Below are positions 8,479-16,658 of a stretch of DNA of 64,000 bases, in pieces. The translations under genes and the position numbers were made by a program. Each line of letters begins with the position of its first letter. Within the stretch, counting starts at the first letter, position 1. Source of the stretch: an uncultured Hyphomonadaceae bacterium (lineage in GTDB: Bacteria; Pseudomonadota; Alphaproteobacteria; Caulobacterales; Hyphomonadaceae); contig CALKFG010000006.1 of the NCBI GenBank assembly GCA_938084575.1, positions 289,579 through 353,578 on the forward strand, read 5' to 3'. Below the pieces are notes generated by a model. It had not been told where the DNA came from. It saw nothing but the letters and a program-made list of their open reading frames with translations, and ran no database searches.

Positions 8479-9218
8479 AAGACCCGGGGCCGTTCCGCCT
8501 TATCGACATGAAGCCCACATTCGGTCTTGTCCTGGCCGGCCCAGCGACCTGCCCGGATATCATCCGGATCGTCAGCGGGTCTGGTGCAGGGCCAGCAACC
8601 GATCGACGGATAGCCCTGATCGACCAGTGGGTGCTTTGGCAGCTGGCGACGGTTCAGATAATCCTGCACGTCTTCCTGCGTCCAGCTGGCCATGGGATTG
8701 ATTTTAAACCGGCCATCGGCGAATTCGAACACCGGCAGATTCAGGCGGGCACCGCCATGGAAACGCTTCCGGCCGGTGATCCAGGCTTCAAATCCTTCCA
8801 GCGCCGGTGCGAGGGGACGCACTTTGCGCAGGGAGCAGCAGGCGTCTGTATCCTGCTTCCATAATGTATTGCGCGGGTCGCTGGCCTGATGCTCTGCGGC
8901 GTCGGGACCAATGTCGCGCACATTGCTGAGCCCAAGACGCTCGATCAGCGTCTGTTTGTAATCGAGCGTTTGGGGAAAGTGCATGCCGGTTTCGAGAAAC
9001 AGGATCGGCATGTCCGGATCGACGTCTGCGATCAGGGCCAGCATTACCGCGCTTTCGGCGCCGAAGGACGAAACATAAGTGACCTGGTCGCTCCATTCGC
9101 GCAGCAGGGCTGCCCGCAGAACGGTTTGTGCCGACGCCCCGCGCAGCTCTGCGTTGAGCCGGTCCAGGCGCGCCTCGACGGTTTCGTCGATGGACAGGGC
9201 GATGGCGGAATAAGGCAT
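8475..9218 (-). CDS. cysH: Assimilatory APS/PAPS reductase CysH
   Basis: Reduces adenylyl sulfate (or PAPS) to sulfite with thioredoxin. The 247-residue protein has the PAPS-reductase fold motifs SSFGAESAVML and FLETGMHFPQT, and the catalytic ECGLH near the C-terminus. It also carries the two Cys pairs (DACCSLRK and GCWPCTRP) that bind a [4Fe-4S] cluster, which marks the APS-using bacterial type rather than the E. coli PAPS type. It is the last gene of the cysG-DUF2849-cysI-DUF934-cysH operon. Its ATG overlaps the DUF934 stop by one base (TGATG). Sulfate adenylyltransferase genes are not in the window. Confidence 0.95.
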   Translation of the reverse strand: MPYSAIALSIDETVEARLDRLNAELRGASAQTVLRAALLREWSDQVTYVSSFGAESAVMLALIADVDPDMPILFLETGMHFPQTLDYKQTLIERLGLSNVRDIGPDAAEHQASDPRNTLWKQDTDACCSLRKVRPLAPALEGFEAWITGRKRFHGGARLNLPVFEFADGRFKINPMASWTQEDVQDYLNRRQLPKHPLVDQGYPSIGCWPCTRPADDPDDIRAGRWAGQDKTECGLHVDKAERPRVF

Positions 9219-9712
9219 CAGTCAGATCTCGGGTGACGGCGGGCAAAAATACTGGGCGCACGGTCGGCAGCGGGTTGATAATATGCGCTGTGTTCGGTCA
9301 GCGCCGCGAGCACTTGTGATAGATCGGCCCGGGACGTCTCGAAAGCATCAAAGCCTGAACGGTTCATATAGAGAATCTGATCTCTCAGGACGTGTCCCAC
9401 CGCTCTCAGCTCGCCGCGATAGCCGTAACGCCGGCGCAGAAGCTGCGCCTGAGAATAGCCGCGGCCATCAGTATATTTGGGAAAACTGACTTCAATCAGG
9501 ATCAGATCATCCAGGAAGGGGCGTAACAGGGCCGGGTCGTCTTCCGGCGCCAGCCGAACACCCAGCGTCACGTTCGGCAGGTCGTGCTCCGCCTTGTGGC
9601 GCAGAAACCGTGCCAGGCTGACCGTAACGTGGCTGCCGGCGATATCCTGGCGTTCGTCATCCAGATTGGACCAGATATTGTCGCTCTCGCGGCCATCCTT
9701 AATCAGCGGCAT
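9218..9712 (-). CDS. DUF934 family protein of the sulfite reduction operon
   Basis: A 164-residue protein of the DUF934 family, almost always found between sulfite reductase and cysH in Alpha-, Beta- and Gammaproteobacteria. Its biochemical role is not established; it is often listed as a putative oxidoreductase accessory. Recognisable blocks are VRLAPEDDPALL, FPKYTDGRGYSQAQLLRRRYGY and RAVGHVLRDQILYMNRSGFDAF. I chose the ATG at 9710-9712 (MPLIKDGRES), which lies inside the end of cysI (14-base overlap), over a longer open frame reaching into cysI. Translational coupling with cysI and cysH is very likely. Confidence 0.92.
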   Translation of the reverse strand: MPLIKDGRESDNIWSNLDDERQDIAGSHVTVSLARFLRHKAEHDLPNVTLGVRLAPEDDPALLRPFLDDLILIEVSFPKYTDGRGYSQAQLLRRRYGYRGELRAVGHVLRDQILYMNRSGFDAFETSRADLSQVLAALTEHSAYYQPAADRAPSIFARRHPRSD

Positions 9713-11357
9713 AGATCGCCTCCTTGAACGGGTCATGCCCGATCCGGTCGAGCGTTTCGATGAAACTTTCTTCCGGGTGAGTCCGCAAAGCGCGATAGGT
9801 CGCAACCAGGCGGCGGATCGCACCGGGGACCTCCTCATGCGGCAGGGCCCTGCCGGCAATTTCTCCGATGGCGGCTTTTTCATCGGCGCGCCCGCCAAGC
9901 GAGATCTGATAGAATTCCTCTCCTTTGCGATCGACACCCAATATCCCGATATGGCCGACATGGTGGTGGCCGCAGGCATTGATGCACCCCGAAATATTGA
10001 TGTGCAGCCGGCCGATATCTTCCTGCTCGGCGGGGTCGGCGAAGGCATTCTGTATGTCCTGTCCGACCGGGATGGAGCGGGCATTGGCGAGGTTGCAATA
10101 GTCGAGCCCCGGACACACGATCATATCGGTGATCAGGCCCTCATTGGCTGTGGCCAGTCCGACCTCAACCAGTCGGCTGTAAAGCGCGGGCAGGTCGTCC
10201 TCCGCGATATGGGGCAGAACAATATTCTGGGTATGTGTCACGCGGATATCATCCTGGCCAAACTGTTCGGCCAGATCCGCGATCGCCCGCATCTGCGCGC
10301 TTGTCGCGTCGCCGGCGAGACCTCCGACGGGCTTCAGGCTGATGGTCAGACTGGTATAGCCTGCCTGCTTGTGGGGGTGCAGATTGGTTCTGGCCCACTG
10401 ATCCAGTCCGGGATCCGCGGTCCGGGCCAAGGCCAGGGCGGCAGATGCGCTGGTCCGCGCCGGCAGGTAAGGGGCCCGGAAATAGGCCTCCACGCGGTCG
10501 ATTTCGGCCTGAGGCAGAGCAAGGGTCTCGGTGGGGCCCTGAGCGGCGAATTCTGCGTCAACCAGTTGCCGGAAGGCGTCTGGGCCGGCTTCGCTCACCA
10601 GGATTTTGATCCGGGCCTTGTACTTATTGTCGCGGCGGCCGAAGCGGTTATACACCCGCATCACAGCCTCCAGATAGTCGAGGATTTGGCTTTCCGGAAT
10701 GAAGTTTGCAATCTGGGTGGCGATAATCGGCGTGCGCCCCTGCCCCCCCCCAACATGGACCTCAAAGCCGATCTCATTGCCACGCCTGCGCATATGGAGA
10801 CCAATATCATGGACGCGAATGGCGGCGCGGTCATGGTCTGCAGCGGTCACGGCAATCTTGAACTTGCGGGGAAGGAAAGCGAATTCCGGGTGAAACGTGC
10901 TCCACTGGCGAATGAGTTCGCACCAGGGCCGGGGGTCCATAATCTCGTCGGCCGTGGCCCCGGCGAAATGATCGCTGGTGACATTGCGAATGCAGTTGCC
11001 GCTGGTCTGGATGGCATGCATCTCGACGTCGGCCAGCGTATCGAGAATGTCGGGAATATCCTTCAGGCTCACCCAGTTGAACTGGATGTTCTGACGCGTG
11101 GTGAAGTGTCCGTAGCCACGATCATAGCGCTCAGCAATGTCGGCGAGACGGCGAATCTTGGCAGGGTCGAGCTGACCATAGGGTATGGCGACCCGCAGCA
11201 TGTAGGCATGCAGCTGGAGGTACACGCCATTCTGCAGACGCAGTGGCTTGAACTCGTCTTCCAACAGCGTGCCGTCCAGGCGACGGGTCACCTGACCCCG
11301 GAACTGAGCAACTCTCTCGCGGACAAGCGCGGCATCAAATTCATCATAACGGTACAT
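9699..11357 (-). CDS. cysI: Sulfite reductase hemoprotein (nitrite/sulfite reductase family, CysI)
   Basis: A siroheme/[4Fe-4S] enzyme of 552 residues that performs the six-electron reduction of sulfite to sulfide. Both cluster-binding elements are visible: CPGLDYC (C-x5-C) and CINAC followed by GHHHVGHIG (C-x3-C). The substrate-side NIQFNW and SGNCIRNVTSDHFAG motifs of the nitrite/sulfite reductase half-domains are also present. The start ATG at 11355-11357 (MYRYDEFDAAL) has AGGAGGT 9 bases upstream; the frame stays open further but without family similarity. No CysJ flavoprotein is encoded here; fpr at 15.0 kb could supply electrons through ferredoxin, which is inference. Confidence 0.95.
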   Translation of the reverse strand: MYRYDEFDAALVRERVAQFRGQVTRRLDGTLLEDEFKPLRLQNGVYLQLHAYMLRVAIPYGQLDPAKIRRLADIAERYDRGYGHFTTRQNIQFNWVSLKDIPDILDTLADVEMHAIQTSGNCIRNVTSDHFAGATADEIMDPRPWCELIRQWSTFHPEFAFLPRKFKIAVTAADHDRAAIRVHDIGLHMRRRGNEIGFEVHVGGGQGRTPIIATQIANFIPESQILDYLEAVMRVYNRFGRRDNKYKARIKILVSEAGPDAFRQLVDAEFAAQGPTETLALPQAEIDRVEAYFRAPYLPARTSASAALALARTADPGLDQWARTNLHPHKQAGYTSLTISLKPVGGLAGDATSAQMRAIADLAEQFGQDDIRVTHTQNIVLPHIAEDDLPALYSRLVEVGLATANEGLITDMIVCPGLDYCNLANARSIPVGQDIQNAFADPAEQEDIGRLHINISGCINACGHHHVGHIGILGVDRKGEEFYQISLGGRADEKAAIGEIAGRALPHEEVPGAIRRLVATYRALRTHPEESFIETLDRIGHDPFKEAIYAAD

Positions 11358-11391
11358 TAGGCCACACCTCCTGAAAGCATTGTGACGATAC

Positions 11392-11700
11392 TCATGAGTC
11401 TGTCTCGCCATAAGGAACGGTCGGGCCGCTGGCACGAATATTTTCCCGCAGCGTCTCCCGGCCGGCAATCGCACCGGACGCCGTGACCTCCATGAAATAG
11501 GGGTCGGTGACCTGTCCCTCCTGGGCCAGCGCTGCAGCGAGACGAGCTTCCGCCACCTCACCGGTAAAGACGCCAAGGTCGTCAGCTTGCAGGCTCCACC
11601 GTCCGTCAGCCATCAGCCAGACGGTTTGTCCCGTGGCGGTGTCCCAGCCCGTTATGGCTTTGGGGGTTTCGGGTTTGAGTTTTGGACGAACCGATGTCAT
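11392..11700 (-). CDS. DUF2849 family protein of the sulfite reduction operon
   Basis: A 102-residue protein of the DUF2849 family, a small uncharacterised family that sits between cysG and cysI in alphaproteobacterial sulfate assimilation operons. The core reads ITGWDTATGQTVWL, WSLQADDLGVF and DPYFMEVTASGAIAGRETLRE. It is soluble, without signal or membrane segment. Its start overlaps the cysG stop by 4 bases and its stop is 34 bases ahead of cysI, so co-expression is near certain. Function unknown; the position suggests help with siroheme loading or cysteine-pathway regulation, which is inference. Confidence 0.88.
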   Translation of the reverse strand: MTSVRPKLKPETPKAITGWDTATGQTVWLMADGRWSLQADDLGVFTGEVAEARLAAALAQEGQVTDPYFMEVTASGAIAGRETLRENIRASGPTVPYGETDS

Positions 11701-13100
11701 GCGGCGGCCTCCATTGCCAGGCTCGCCTGAACGGCCTGCGGGATGGCGCTGACTTCGCCGATGATCAAAAGAGCCGGTCCGACAATGCCCGCTGTCTGAA
11801 TCAGCTCTGGCAGCTCTGCGAGCGTGCCATAGACCCGAATTTCTTCCGGACGGGTTCCGTTTTCGACCACGCCGACCGGCGTATCTGCGGCCCGCCCTGC
11901 GGCGATCAGCTCCTGCGAAATCGCGGTTGCCGTGCCAACCCCCATAAAGACGACGACGGTCTGAGCGGGTCGGGCAAGGGACGGCCAGTCGAGGTCCGGA
12001 AGCGCCCCCGTTTTCGCGTGTCCGGTCACGAAGGTCAGCGTTTGAGCATGGTCGCGATGCGTCAGCGGCAGCCGGGCAGAGGCAGCACAGCCCAGAGCGG
12101 CGGAAATCCCGGGAACAATACTGGTTTCAACCCCCGCAGCCATCAGGGCCTGTAATTCTTCGCCGCCCCGGCCGAAAATGAAGGGGTCCCCGCCTTTAAG
12201 GCGGACAACACGTTTGCCGGCATGGGCCGCAGCAATCATCAGTGTGTGGATCTGGTTTTGCGGTACGCTGTGGTCGGCTTTCGCTTTGCCGACCGGGACG
12301 CGTTCTGCATCCCGGCGTACCAGGTCGAGGATCTCATTGCTGACAAGGCGATCATGGAAAACCACATCCGCATTCTGAATTTTGCGGAAGGCCTTTAGGG
12401 TCAGCAATTCGGGATCACCCGGCCCGGCGCCAACGATATCCACCCGCCCGAATTGGCGCGTTCCGGCGGAAAACTGCCCCAGCAGATCGTTGAGCGCGCC
12501 TTGTGCGCCGTCCAGATCCCCTGCCAGGGCCAGCTCGGCAGCCCGACCATTCAGTGCAGCCTCCCAGAATTGTCGCCGGACCATGCCGTCATTGAGCGCG
12601 GCAGAGACGTGCGGGCGAAACGCCCTTGCCAGTTCCGAAAGCGGACCCATGGCCTGTGGCATCAGGGCTTCCAGAGATGTGCGAACGCGCTTGGCCAGAA
12701 CCGGAGCGGCACCACCTGAGCCAACGGCTGCGACAAGCTCCCCCCGCTGCAACATTGACGGGACGGTGAAATCGCATAGCTCCGGGCGGTCCACCACGTT
12801 CATCGGCACACCATATTCACGGGCCCATTCGACGGACTGGTCGGTATTCTTGGCCAGACGGCAGGCGATGATGGTGAAGACCGACCGATCGAGCGCCTGT
12901 CCGGCCATTTCGCGTGGCGCCAGGACAATCCGGCCGACAAATTCTTCGGCAAAGCCAGGTTCGATGTCCGAATCGACAATTACCGTGATCTTGGCGGTCG
13001 TTTTTGCCAGCAACCGGACCTTCCGACGCGCTTCCTCTCCACCGCCAAAAACCGTGACGTGGGCATTGTCTGTGTAAAAAAAGGCTGGGAACAGCCGCAT
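11697..13100 (-). CDS. cysG: Siroheme synthase CysG (precorrin-2 dehydrogenase/ferrochelatase fused to uroporphyrinogen-III methyltransferase)
   Basis: A 467-residue bifunctional enzyme that makes siroheme for CysI from uroporphyrinogen III. The N-terminal Rossmann domain (VTVFGGGEEARRKV) oxidises precorrin-2 and inserts iron. The C-terminal SAM-dependent methyltransferase domain starts near residue 220 with VDIVGAGPGDPELLTLKA and continues through VVFHDRLVS, RLKGGDPFIFGRGGEE and PGISAA. It is the first gene of the five-gene minus-strand operon. The divergent LysR regulator begins 119 bases away, a typical arrangement for control of this operon. Confidence 0.95.
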   Translation of the reverse strand: MRLFPAFFYTDNAHVTVFGGGEEARRKVRLLAKTTAKITVIVDSDIEPGFAEEFVGRIVLAPREMAGQALDRSVFTIIACRLAKNTDQSVEWAREYGVPMNVVDRPELCDFTVPSMLQRGELVAAVGSGGAAPVLAKRVRTSLEALMPQAMGPLSELARAFRPHVSAALNDGMVRRQFWEAALNGRAAELALAGDLDGAQGALNDLLGQFSAGTRQFGRVDIVGAGPGDPELLTLKAFRKIQNADVVFHDRLVSNEILDLVRRDAERVPVGKAKADHSVPQNQIHTLMIAAAHAGKRVVRLKGGDPFIFGRGGEELQALMAAGVETSIVPGISAALGCAASARLPLTHRDHAQTLTFVTGHAKTGALPDLDWPSLARPAQTVVVFMGVGTATAISQELIAAGRAADTPVGVVENGTRPEEIRVYGTLAELPELIQTAGIVGPALLIIGEVSAIPQAVQASLAMEAAA

Positions 13101-13138
13101 AAAACACTCCTGATCTGGCTACTTCGGGTCAAATGGGC

Positions 13139-13192
13139 CTTGAGCCCCCCTCACGGCAAGCGTAAGGGTCTCATTCCATCGTTTAGAGAAAC
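13139..13192. promoter_or_regulatory. Candidate LysR-type operator region between cysG and the LysR gene
   Basis: The 119-base divergent intergenic region holds two dyads: CTTG-N14-CAAG (13139-13160), and GTTT-AGAG-AAAC (13181-13192) 28 bases before the regulator start. LysR-type proteins usually bind interrupted dyads containing T-N11-A, and the regulator next door would be the natural ligand. Dyads are seen; function is inferred. Confidence 0.35.
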
Positions 13193-13219
13193 TACAACCT
13201 GAAGAGCGGTCGCGCCAGA

Positions 13220-14155
13220 ATGTCAGACAGTAATGATCGTTTGCCCCCCCTGAATGCCCTGCGGGCGTTCGAAGCGGCAGCGCGCCGGCTGTCTTTTACC
13301 AAGGCTGCGGAAGAACTGAACGTTACACCGGGTGCCATCTCCCAGCATATCCGGCAATTGGAAGAATATGCCGGCACGCCCCTTTTCCGGCGAACCGGGC
13401 GAAGCGTTCTGCTGACAGACGCCGCCCAGGCCGCACTTCCGATGGTGCGGGATGCTTTTGACCAGATTACCGAGGCAGGTCGGATTATGCAGGCTCCGGC
13501 CCGCAAGGGACGTGTGCTGGTCAGCTGTGCGCCGAGTTTCGCAGCCAAATGGCTTGCGCCCCGGCTGGAGCGGTTTCAGAGCAGCCATCCCGGAATTGAG
13601 GCCTGGGTCAGTGCCGACAGCCACCTCACGGATTTCACGACCGCAGATGCGGATATTGCAATTCGTTACGGCGCCGGTGCGTATGACGGGCTGAAGGCGG
13701 ATAAATTGCTCGACGAGACAGTGCTTCCGATGTGTTCACCAAGATTGCTGGAGGGGCCGGATGCCATTCGGCGCCCGGAAGATTTGATCCGGCACACCCT
13801 GATCCATGATGCTGCGACGGATGTTGACCCCTCCTGTCCGGACTGGACCAGCTGGCTGCAGGCGCGGGGGGTTGGCGACCGGGTGGATGGCCGGCGCGGC
13901 CCGCGTTTTAATCAGTCGGCTCTGGCCATTGAGGCGGCGGCGACCGGACGGGGCGTGGTGCTGGCCAAGCGGGCCATTGCGGCAAGTGACATTGAGAGCG
14001 GGCGCCTGATCGCCCCCTTTGCCGATGGCTCCATCAGTGTCGACTATGGCTACTGGGTGGTGTGGCCGAAAGGGCGGCATCTGATGGAGGACGTGCGGAC
14101 TTTCATAAAGTGGGTCAAACAGGAAGCGGCCCAGAGCGAAGTCGCTGGGGTCTAG
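13220..14155 (+). CDS. LysR-family transcriptional regulator, GcvA-like
   Basis: A 311-residue regulator. The N-terminal winged helix-turn-helix spans about residues 8-68: PPLNALRAFEAAARRLSFT, then KAAEELNVTPGAISQHIRQLE. The substrate-binding domain follows, with DADIAIRYGAGAYDGL and a C-terminal YGYWVVWP stretch. This matches the GcvA/AmpR-like subgroup. It diverges from the cysG-cysI-cysH operon with a 119-base shared promoter region, so control of sulfate assimilation is a reasonable guess, although this subgroup controls many pathways. The thymidine kinase gene follows after 28 bases on the same strand. Confidence 0.9.
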   Translation: MSDSNDRLPPLNALRAFEAAARRLSFTKAAEELNVTPGAISQHIRQLEEYAGTPLFRRTGRSVLLTDAAQAALPMVRDAFDQITEAGRIMQAPARKGRVLVSCAPSFAAKWLAPRLERFQSSHPGIEAWVSADSHLTDFTTADADIAIRYGAGAYDGLKADKLLDETVLPMCSPRLLEGPDAIRRPEDLIRHTLIHDAATDVDPSCPDWTSWLQARGVGDRVDGRRGPRFNQSALAIEAAATGRGVVLAKRAIAASDIESGRLIAPFADGSISVDYGYWVVWPKGRHLMEDVRTFIKWVKQEAAQSEVAGV

Positions 14156-14183
14156 GCGGCGGCCATGTTCAGGGGGCGGAACC

Positions 14184-14777
14184 ATGTCTAAGCTGTACTT
14201 CACCTACAGCGCGATGAACGCGGGCAAGTCGGCCCTGCTGCTGCAGGCTGCGCATAATTATCGGGAGCGGGGCCTCCGCGTAATGTTGTGGACATCCAGT
14301 CATCACGCCGACGCACCCGGAGACCGGAATGGGCGTATTGTATCGCGCATTGGCCTGAACGCCGAGGCCCGGGTTTTCTCGCCGACAACGTCGCTCCGGC
14401 TGGAAATTCAGGACGCCTGCAAAACCGGACAGCTGGACGCGGTGTTTCTGGATGAAGCCCAGTTCCTGACCCGCCCGCAGGTTCGGGAGCTTGCCTGCCT
14501 GTGTGATACTGTCGGCCTGCCGGTCCTGTGCTATGGGCTTCGAACCGATTTTCGGGGTGAGCTGTTTGAGGGCGCGGCTGAATTGCTCGCCCTTGCTGAT
14601 CATCTGCGCGAGGCCCGCACGATTTGTCACTGTGGGCGCAAAGCCAGCATGACGGCACGGCTGGACGGCTCGGGACAGGCGGTCATGCAAGGCGATCAGG
14701 TGCGGGTGGAGAAGCAGGTCTATGCGTCTTTCTGTCGGAAACACTGGATGCAGGCCACGGGCCAGACCCTGTCTTAA
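14184..14777 (+). CDS. tdk: Thymidine kinase (type II)
   Basis: Phosphorylates thymidine with ATP in the pyrimidine salvage pathway. The 197-residue protein has the P-loop YSAMNAGKSALLLQ (about residues 8-21), the Walker B/catalytic segment VFLDEAQFL, and the lasso region CYGLRTDFRGELFEG. The zinc-binding cysteines appear as ICHCGRKA and FCRKHW. Length and motif order match bacterial type II thymidine kinases. It lies 28 bases after the LysR gene; a GGGGGCGG stretch upstream of the ATG may serve as ribosome-binding site. Confidence 0.95.
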   Translation: MSKLYFTYSAMNAGKSALLLQAAHNYRERGLRVMLWTSSHHADAPGDRNGRIVSRIGLNAEARVFSPTTSLRLEIQDACKTGQLDAVFLDEAQFLTRPQVRELACLCDTVGLPVLCYGLRTDFRGELFEGAAELLALADHLREARTICHCGRKASMTARLDGSGQAVMQGDQVRVEKQVYASFCRKHWMQATGQTLS

Positions 14778-14840
14778 TCTGTCCCCAATTCTACCAAGAA
14801 GCCGGCCCAGACTGACCCCTCGGCAATGTGTGGAGAGATC

Positions 14841-14936
14841 ATGCCCAGGACAACCGGCCAGACGCGCTCAACCCAGATTTCGGCTCTGCTGACTTTGGTG
14901 GTTTTCATTTTCATCGGATGGATAGCACGGGGCTGA
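14841..14936 (+). CDS. Small single-span membrane peptide (31 residues), hypothetical
   Basis: An ATG at 14841 preceded by TGGAGAG (5 bases upstream) opens a 31-codon frame ending at TGA 14934-14936. The peptide is MPRTTGQTRSTQ followed by ISALLTLVVFIFIGWIARG. This gives a polar, basic N-terminus, one hydrophobic span of about 16 residues and a basic end, which fits a positive-inside small membrane protein. It fills the gap between tdk and fpr. I know no homolog; the ribosome-binding site and hydrophobic character are the only support. Confidence 0.35.
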   Translation: MPRTTGQTRSTQISALLTLVVFIFIGWIARG

Positions 14937-15011
14937 AAAATGATAAGCAAAACTAAAAGGGCTAAACGCCGGCTTGAAACCGTGAGCATTTAAAGGCACA
15001 TCGGGCCGCGA

Positions 15012-15854
15012 ATGAGAACGCCAGACTGGAGTGGGCCCGTGACAATAACTGATCAGGTTGAGACGACGAAGAAGCCGAATCCAAACGCGCCGACTCAAGA
15101 GACGGTTCTGAGCGTGCAGCATTATACGGACAGGCTGTTCAAATTCCGCCTGACCCGTCCACAGAGCTTCCGGTTCCGGTCTGGTGAATTCATCATGATT
15201 GGGTTGCCCGGTGAGAATGGGAAGCCGCTGTTGCGGGCATACTCCGTTGCCTCCCCGAACTGGGATGACACGCTGGAATTCTACTCCATCAAGGTTCCGG
15301 ATGGGCCGCTGACATCGCGCCTTCAGAAAATTGAGCAAGGGGATGCGGTCCTATTGGGGCGTAAGCCGGTCGGCACCCTTGTCCTGGATGCCCTGACCCC
15401 TGCGCGTCGGCTGTACATGTTTTCGACCGGAACAGGGTTTGCGCCTTTTGCCAGCCTGATCCGTGATCCGGCTGTTTATGAGGCTTTTGACGAGGTCATT
15501 GTTACGCATACCTGTCGTGATGTGGCCGAACTCGCCTACAGTCAGGAGACCGTGGAGGCCTTCCTGGCGGATCCCGACATAGGAGAGATCGGCGCTGGAA
15601 AGCTGCGCCTGTATGACAGCTGCACGCGGGAGTCCTATCCGAGAACCGGACGGGTGACCGATCTGATCCGGTCGGGCAAACTGTTCGAGGACCTCGGTAT
15701 TCCCCGCCTCGACCCGGCTACGGACAGAGCCATGATCTGCGGCTCCATCGACATGACGAAGGAGCTGAAAGGCGTGATGGAAAGCCATGGCCTGAAAGAG
15801 GGATCTAACTCCGAGCCGGCAGACTTTGTGATCGAACGGGCCTTTGTCGGCTAG
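15012..15854 (+). CDS. fpr: Ferredoxin--NADP+ reductase
   Basis: A FAD enzyme of the bacterial FNR subclass, exchanging electrons between NADPH and ferredoxin or flavodoxin. Domains: FAD-binding barrel with FRSGEFIMIGLPG and LLRAYSVASPNW (the RxYS FAD motif), then the NADP domain with FSTGTGFAPFASLIRDP and the MICGSIDMTKEL segment. The C-terminus ends FVIERAFVG, as in the subclass I bacterial enzymes. The ATG at 15012 lacks a clear ribosome-binding site; a GTG at 15039 with GGAG 7 bases upstream would give 271 residues and may be the true start. Converges with the DUF481 gene. Confidence 0.94.
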   Translation: MRTPDWSGPVTITDQVETTKKPNPNAPTQETVLSVQHYTDRLFKFRLTRPQSFRFRSGEFIMIGLPGENGKPLLRAYSVASPNWDDTLEFYSIKVPDGPLTSRLQKIEQGDAVLLGRKPVGTLVLDALTPARRLYMFSTGTGFAPFASLIRDPAVYEAFDEVIVTHTCRDVAELAYSQETVEAFLADPDIGEIGAGKLRLYDSCTRESYPRTGRVTDLIRSGKLFEDLGIPRLDPATDRAMICGSIDMTKELKGVMESHGLKEGSNSEPADFVIERAFVG

Positions 15855-15860
15855 GCCGGC

Positions 15861-16631
15861 TTACTTTCCAAACCCGTAGACGATTGAAAAACGGGTCACC
15901 GTGTCGGTGCTTTTCGTGCCAATCGGGGGATCGGTATCATAACGAACTTCGAAAGAGACCCGCGCAGACAGCGCGTCGGTCAGGGCGGCTGTGAGCGCGG
16001 ATTCATTTCTGAACTGGGTCGATGTTTCTGCCCAGACGCCGCTGCTGTCATTGGTCAGAGTGACCCCGTCATTCACCGCATGTCGTAAATCTGACCGCCC
16101 GATAATGGAAAAAGAGTCGACCGTGCGGCCGGCCACATTCTGGCTGGGGTCTGGTCTGGTCTGTGCCCTGATCCTGTCCTGCTTGACGCCCGGGCCCGCC
16201 CGGACAGACCATTTGGTTTGTGCGGCGTCAACAAGCTCATAGCCCAGCCCACCACCGATAAAGGTCCGCGATGAAAAGCCCGAAAAGGCATCCTGGTCCC
16301 AGTTCACCGATCCAAACAGGAAGGCACGATTAAACAGCTGCCGGTCCAGGCTGGCATCGAAAAACAGCCGGTTTTCCGTCTGGACCCCATCGGTTTCGCT
16401 GAAATCGGCGGAGGCATTGAATTCCACCGCCCAGGGGCCCGATTCCCGCGCCAGCTGAAGGGCGAGACCAAGATCGGCCGTTTCAGTGTTGCCGGCCGAA
16501 AACCCGCCGCCCGCGACGCCTTCGCCGCTCCATTTTGCAGGCTCTGCCGATGCCAGGCCTGGCAGGAGTGTCAGCGAAATCAAAGCGGGCCAGAGAGCAG
16601 GCGTAGAGAAGGTGATCGTCATGCGTATCAT
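15861..16631 (-). CDS. DUF481 outer membrane protein
   Basis: A 256-residue secreted protein with an N-terminal signal peptide (hydrophobic ALWPALISLTLLPGLASA, cleavage before EPAK). The rest alternates polar and aromatic residues in beta-strand style, such as ENRLFFDASLDRQLF and FIGGGLGYELVD. It ends in a C-terminal aromatic strand FSIVYGFGK, a pattern of small outer-membrane barrels and of the DUF481 (YdiY-like) family. The function of the family is unknown. Translation may start at the fourth codon (ATG 16620-16622). It sits between fpr (convergent) and aroC (27 bases upstream, same strand). Confidence 0.8.
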   Translation of the reverse strand: MIRMTITFSTPALWPALISLTLLPGLASAEPAKWSGEGVAGGGFSAGNTETADLGLALQLARESGPWAVEFNASADFSETDGVQTENRLFFDASLDRQLFNRAFLFGSVNWDQDAFSGFSSRTFIGGGLGYELVDAAQTKWSVRAGPGVKQDRIRAQTRPDPSQNVAGRTVDSFSIIGRSDLRHAVNDGVTLTNDSSGVWAETSTQFRNESALTAALTDALSARVSFEVRYDTDPPIGTKSTDTVTRFSIVYGFGK

Positions 16632-16658
16632 CCAGTTTCAAAGGGGATATCAGGCGGC

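Noticed and set aside
11358..11576. Extended N-terminus of the sulfite reductase gene
   Set aside because: It overlaps the DUF2849 gene; AGGAGGT before the ATG at 11357 marks the real start.
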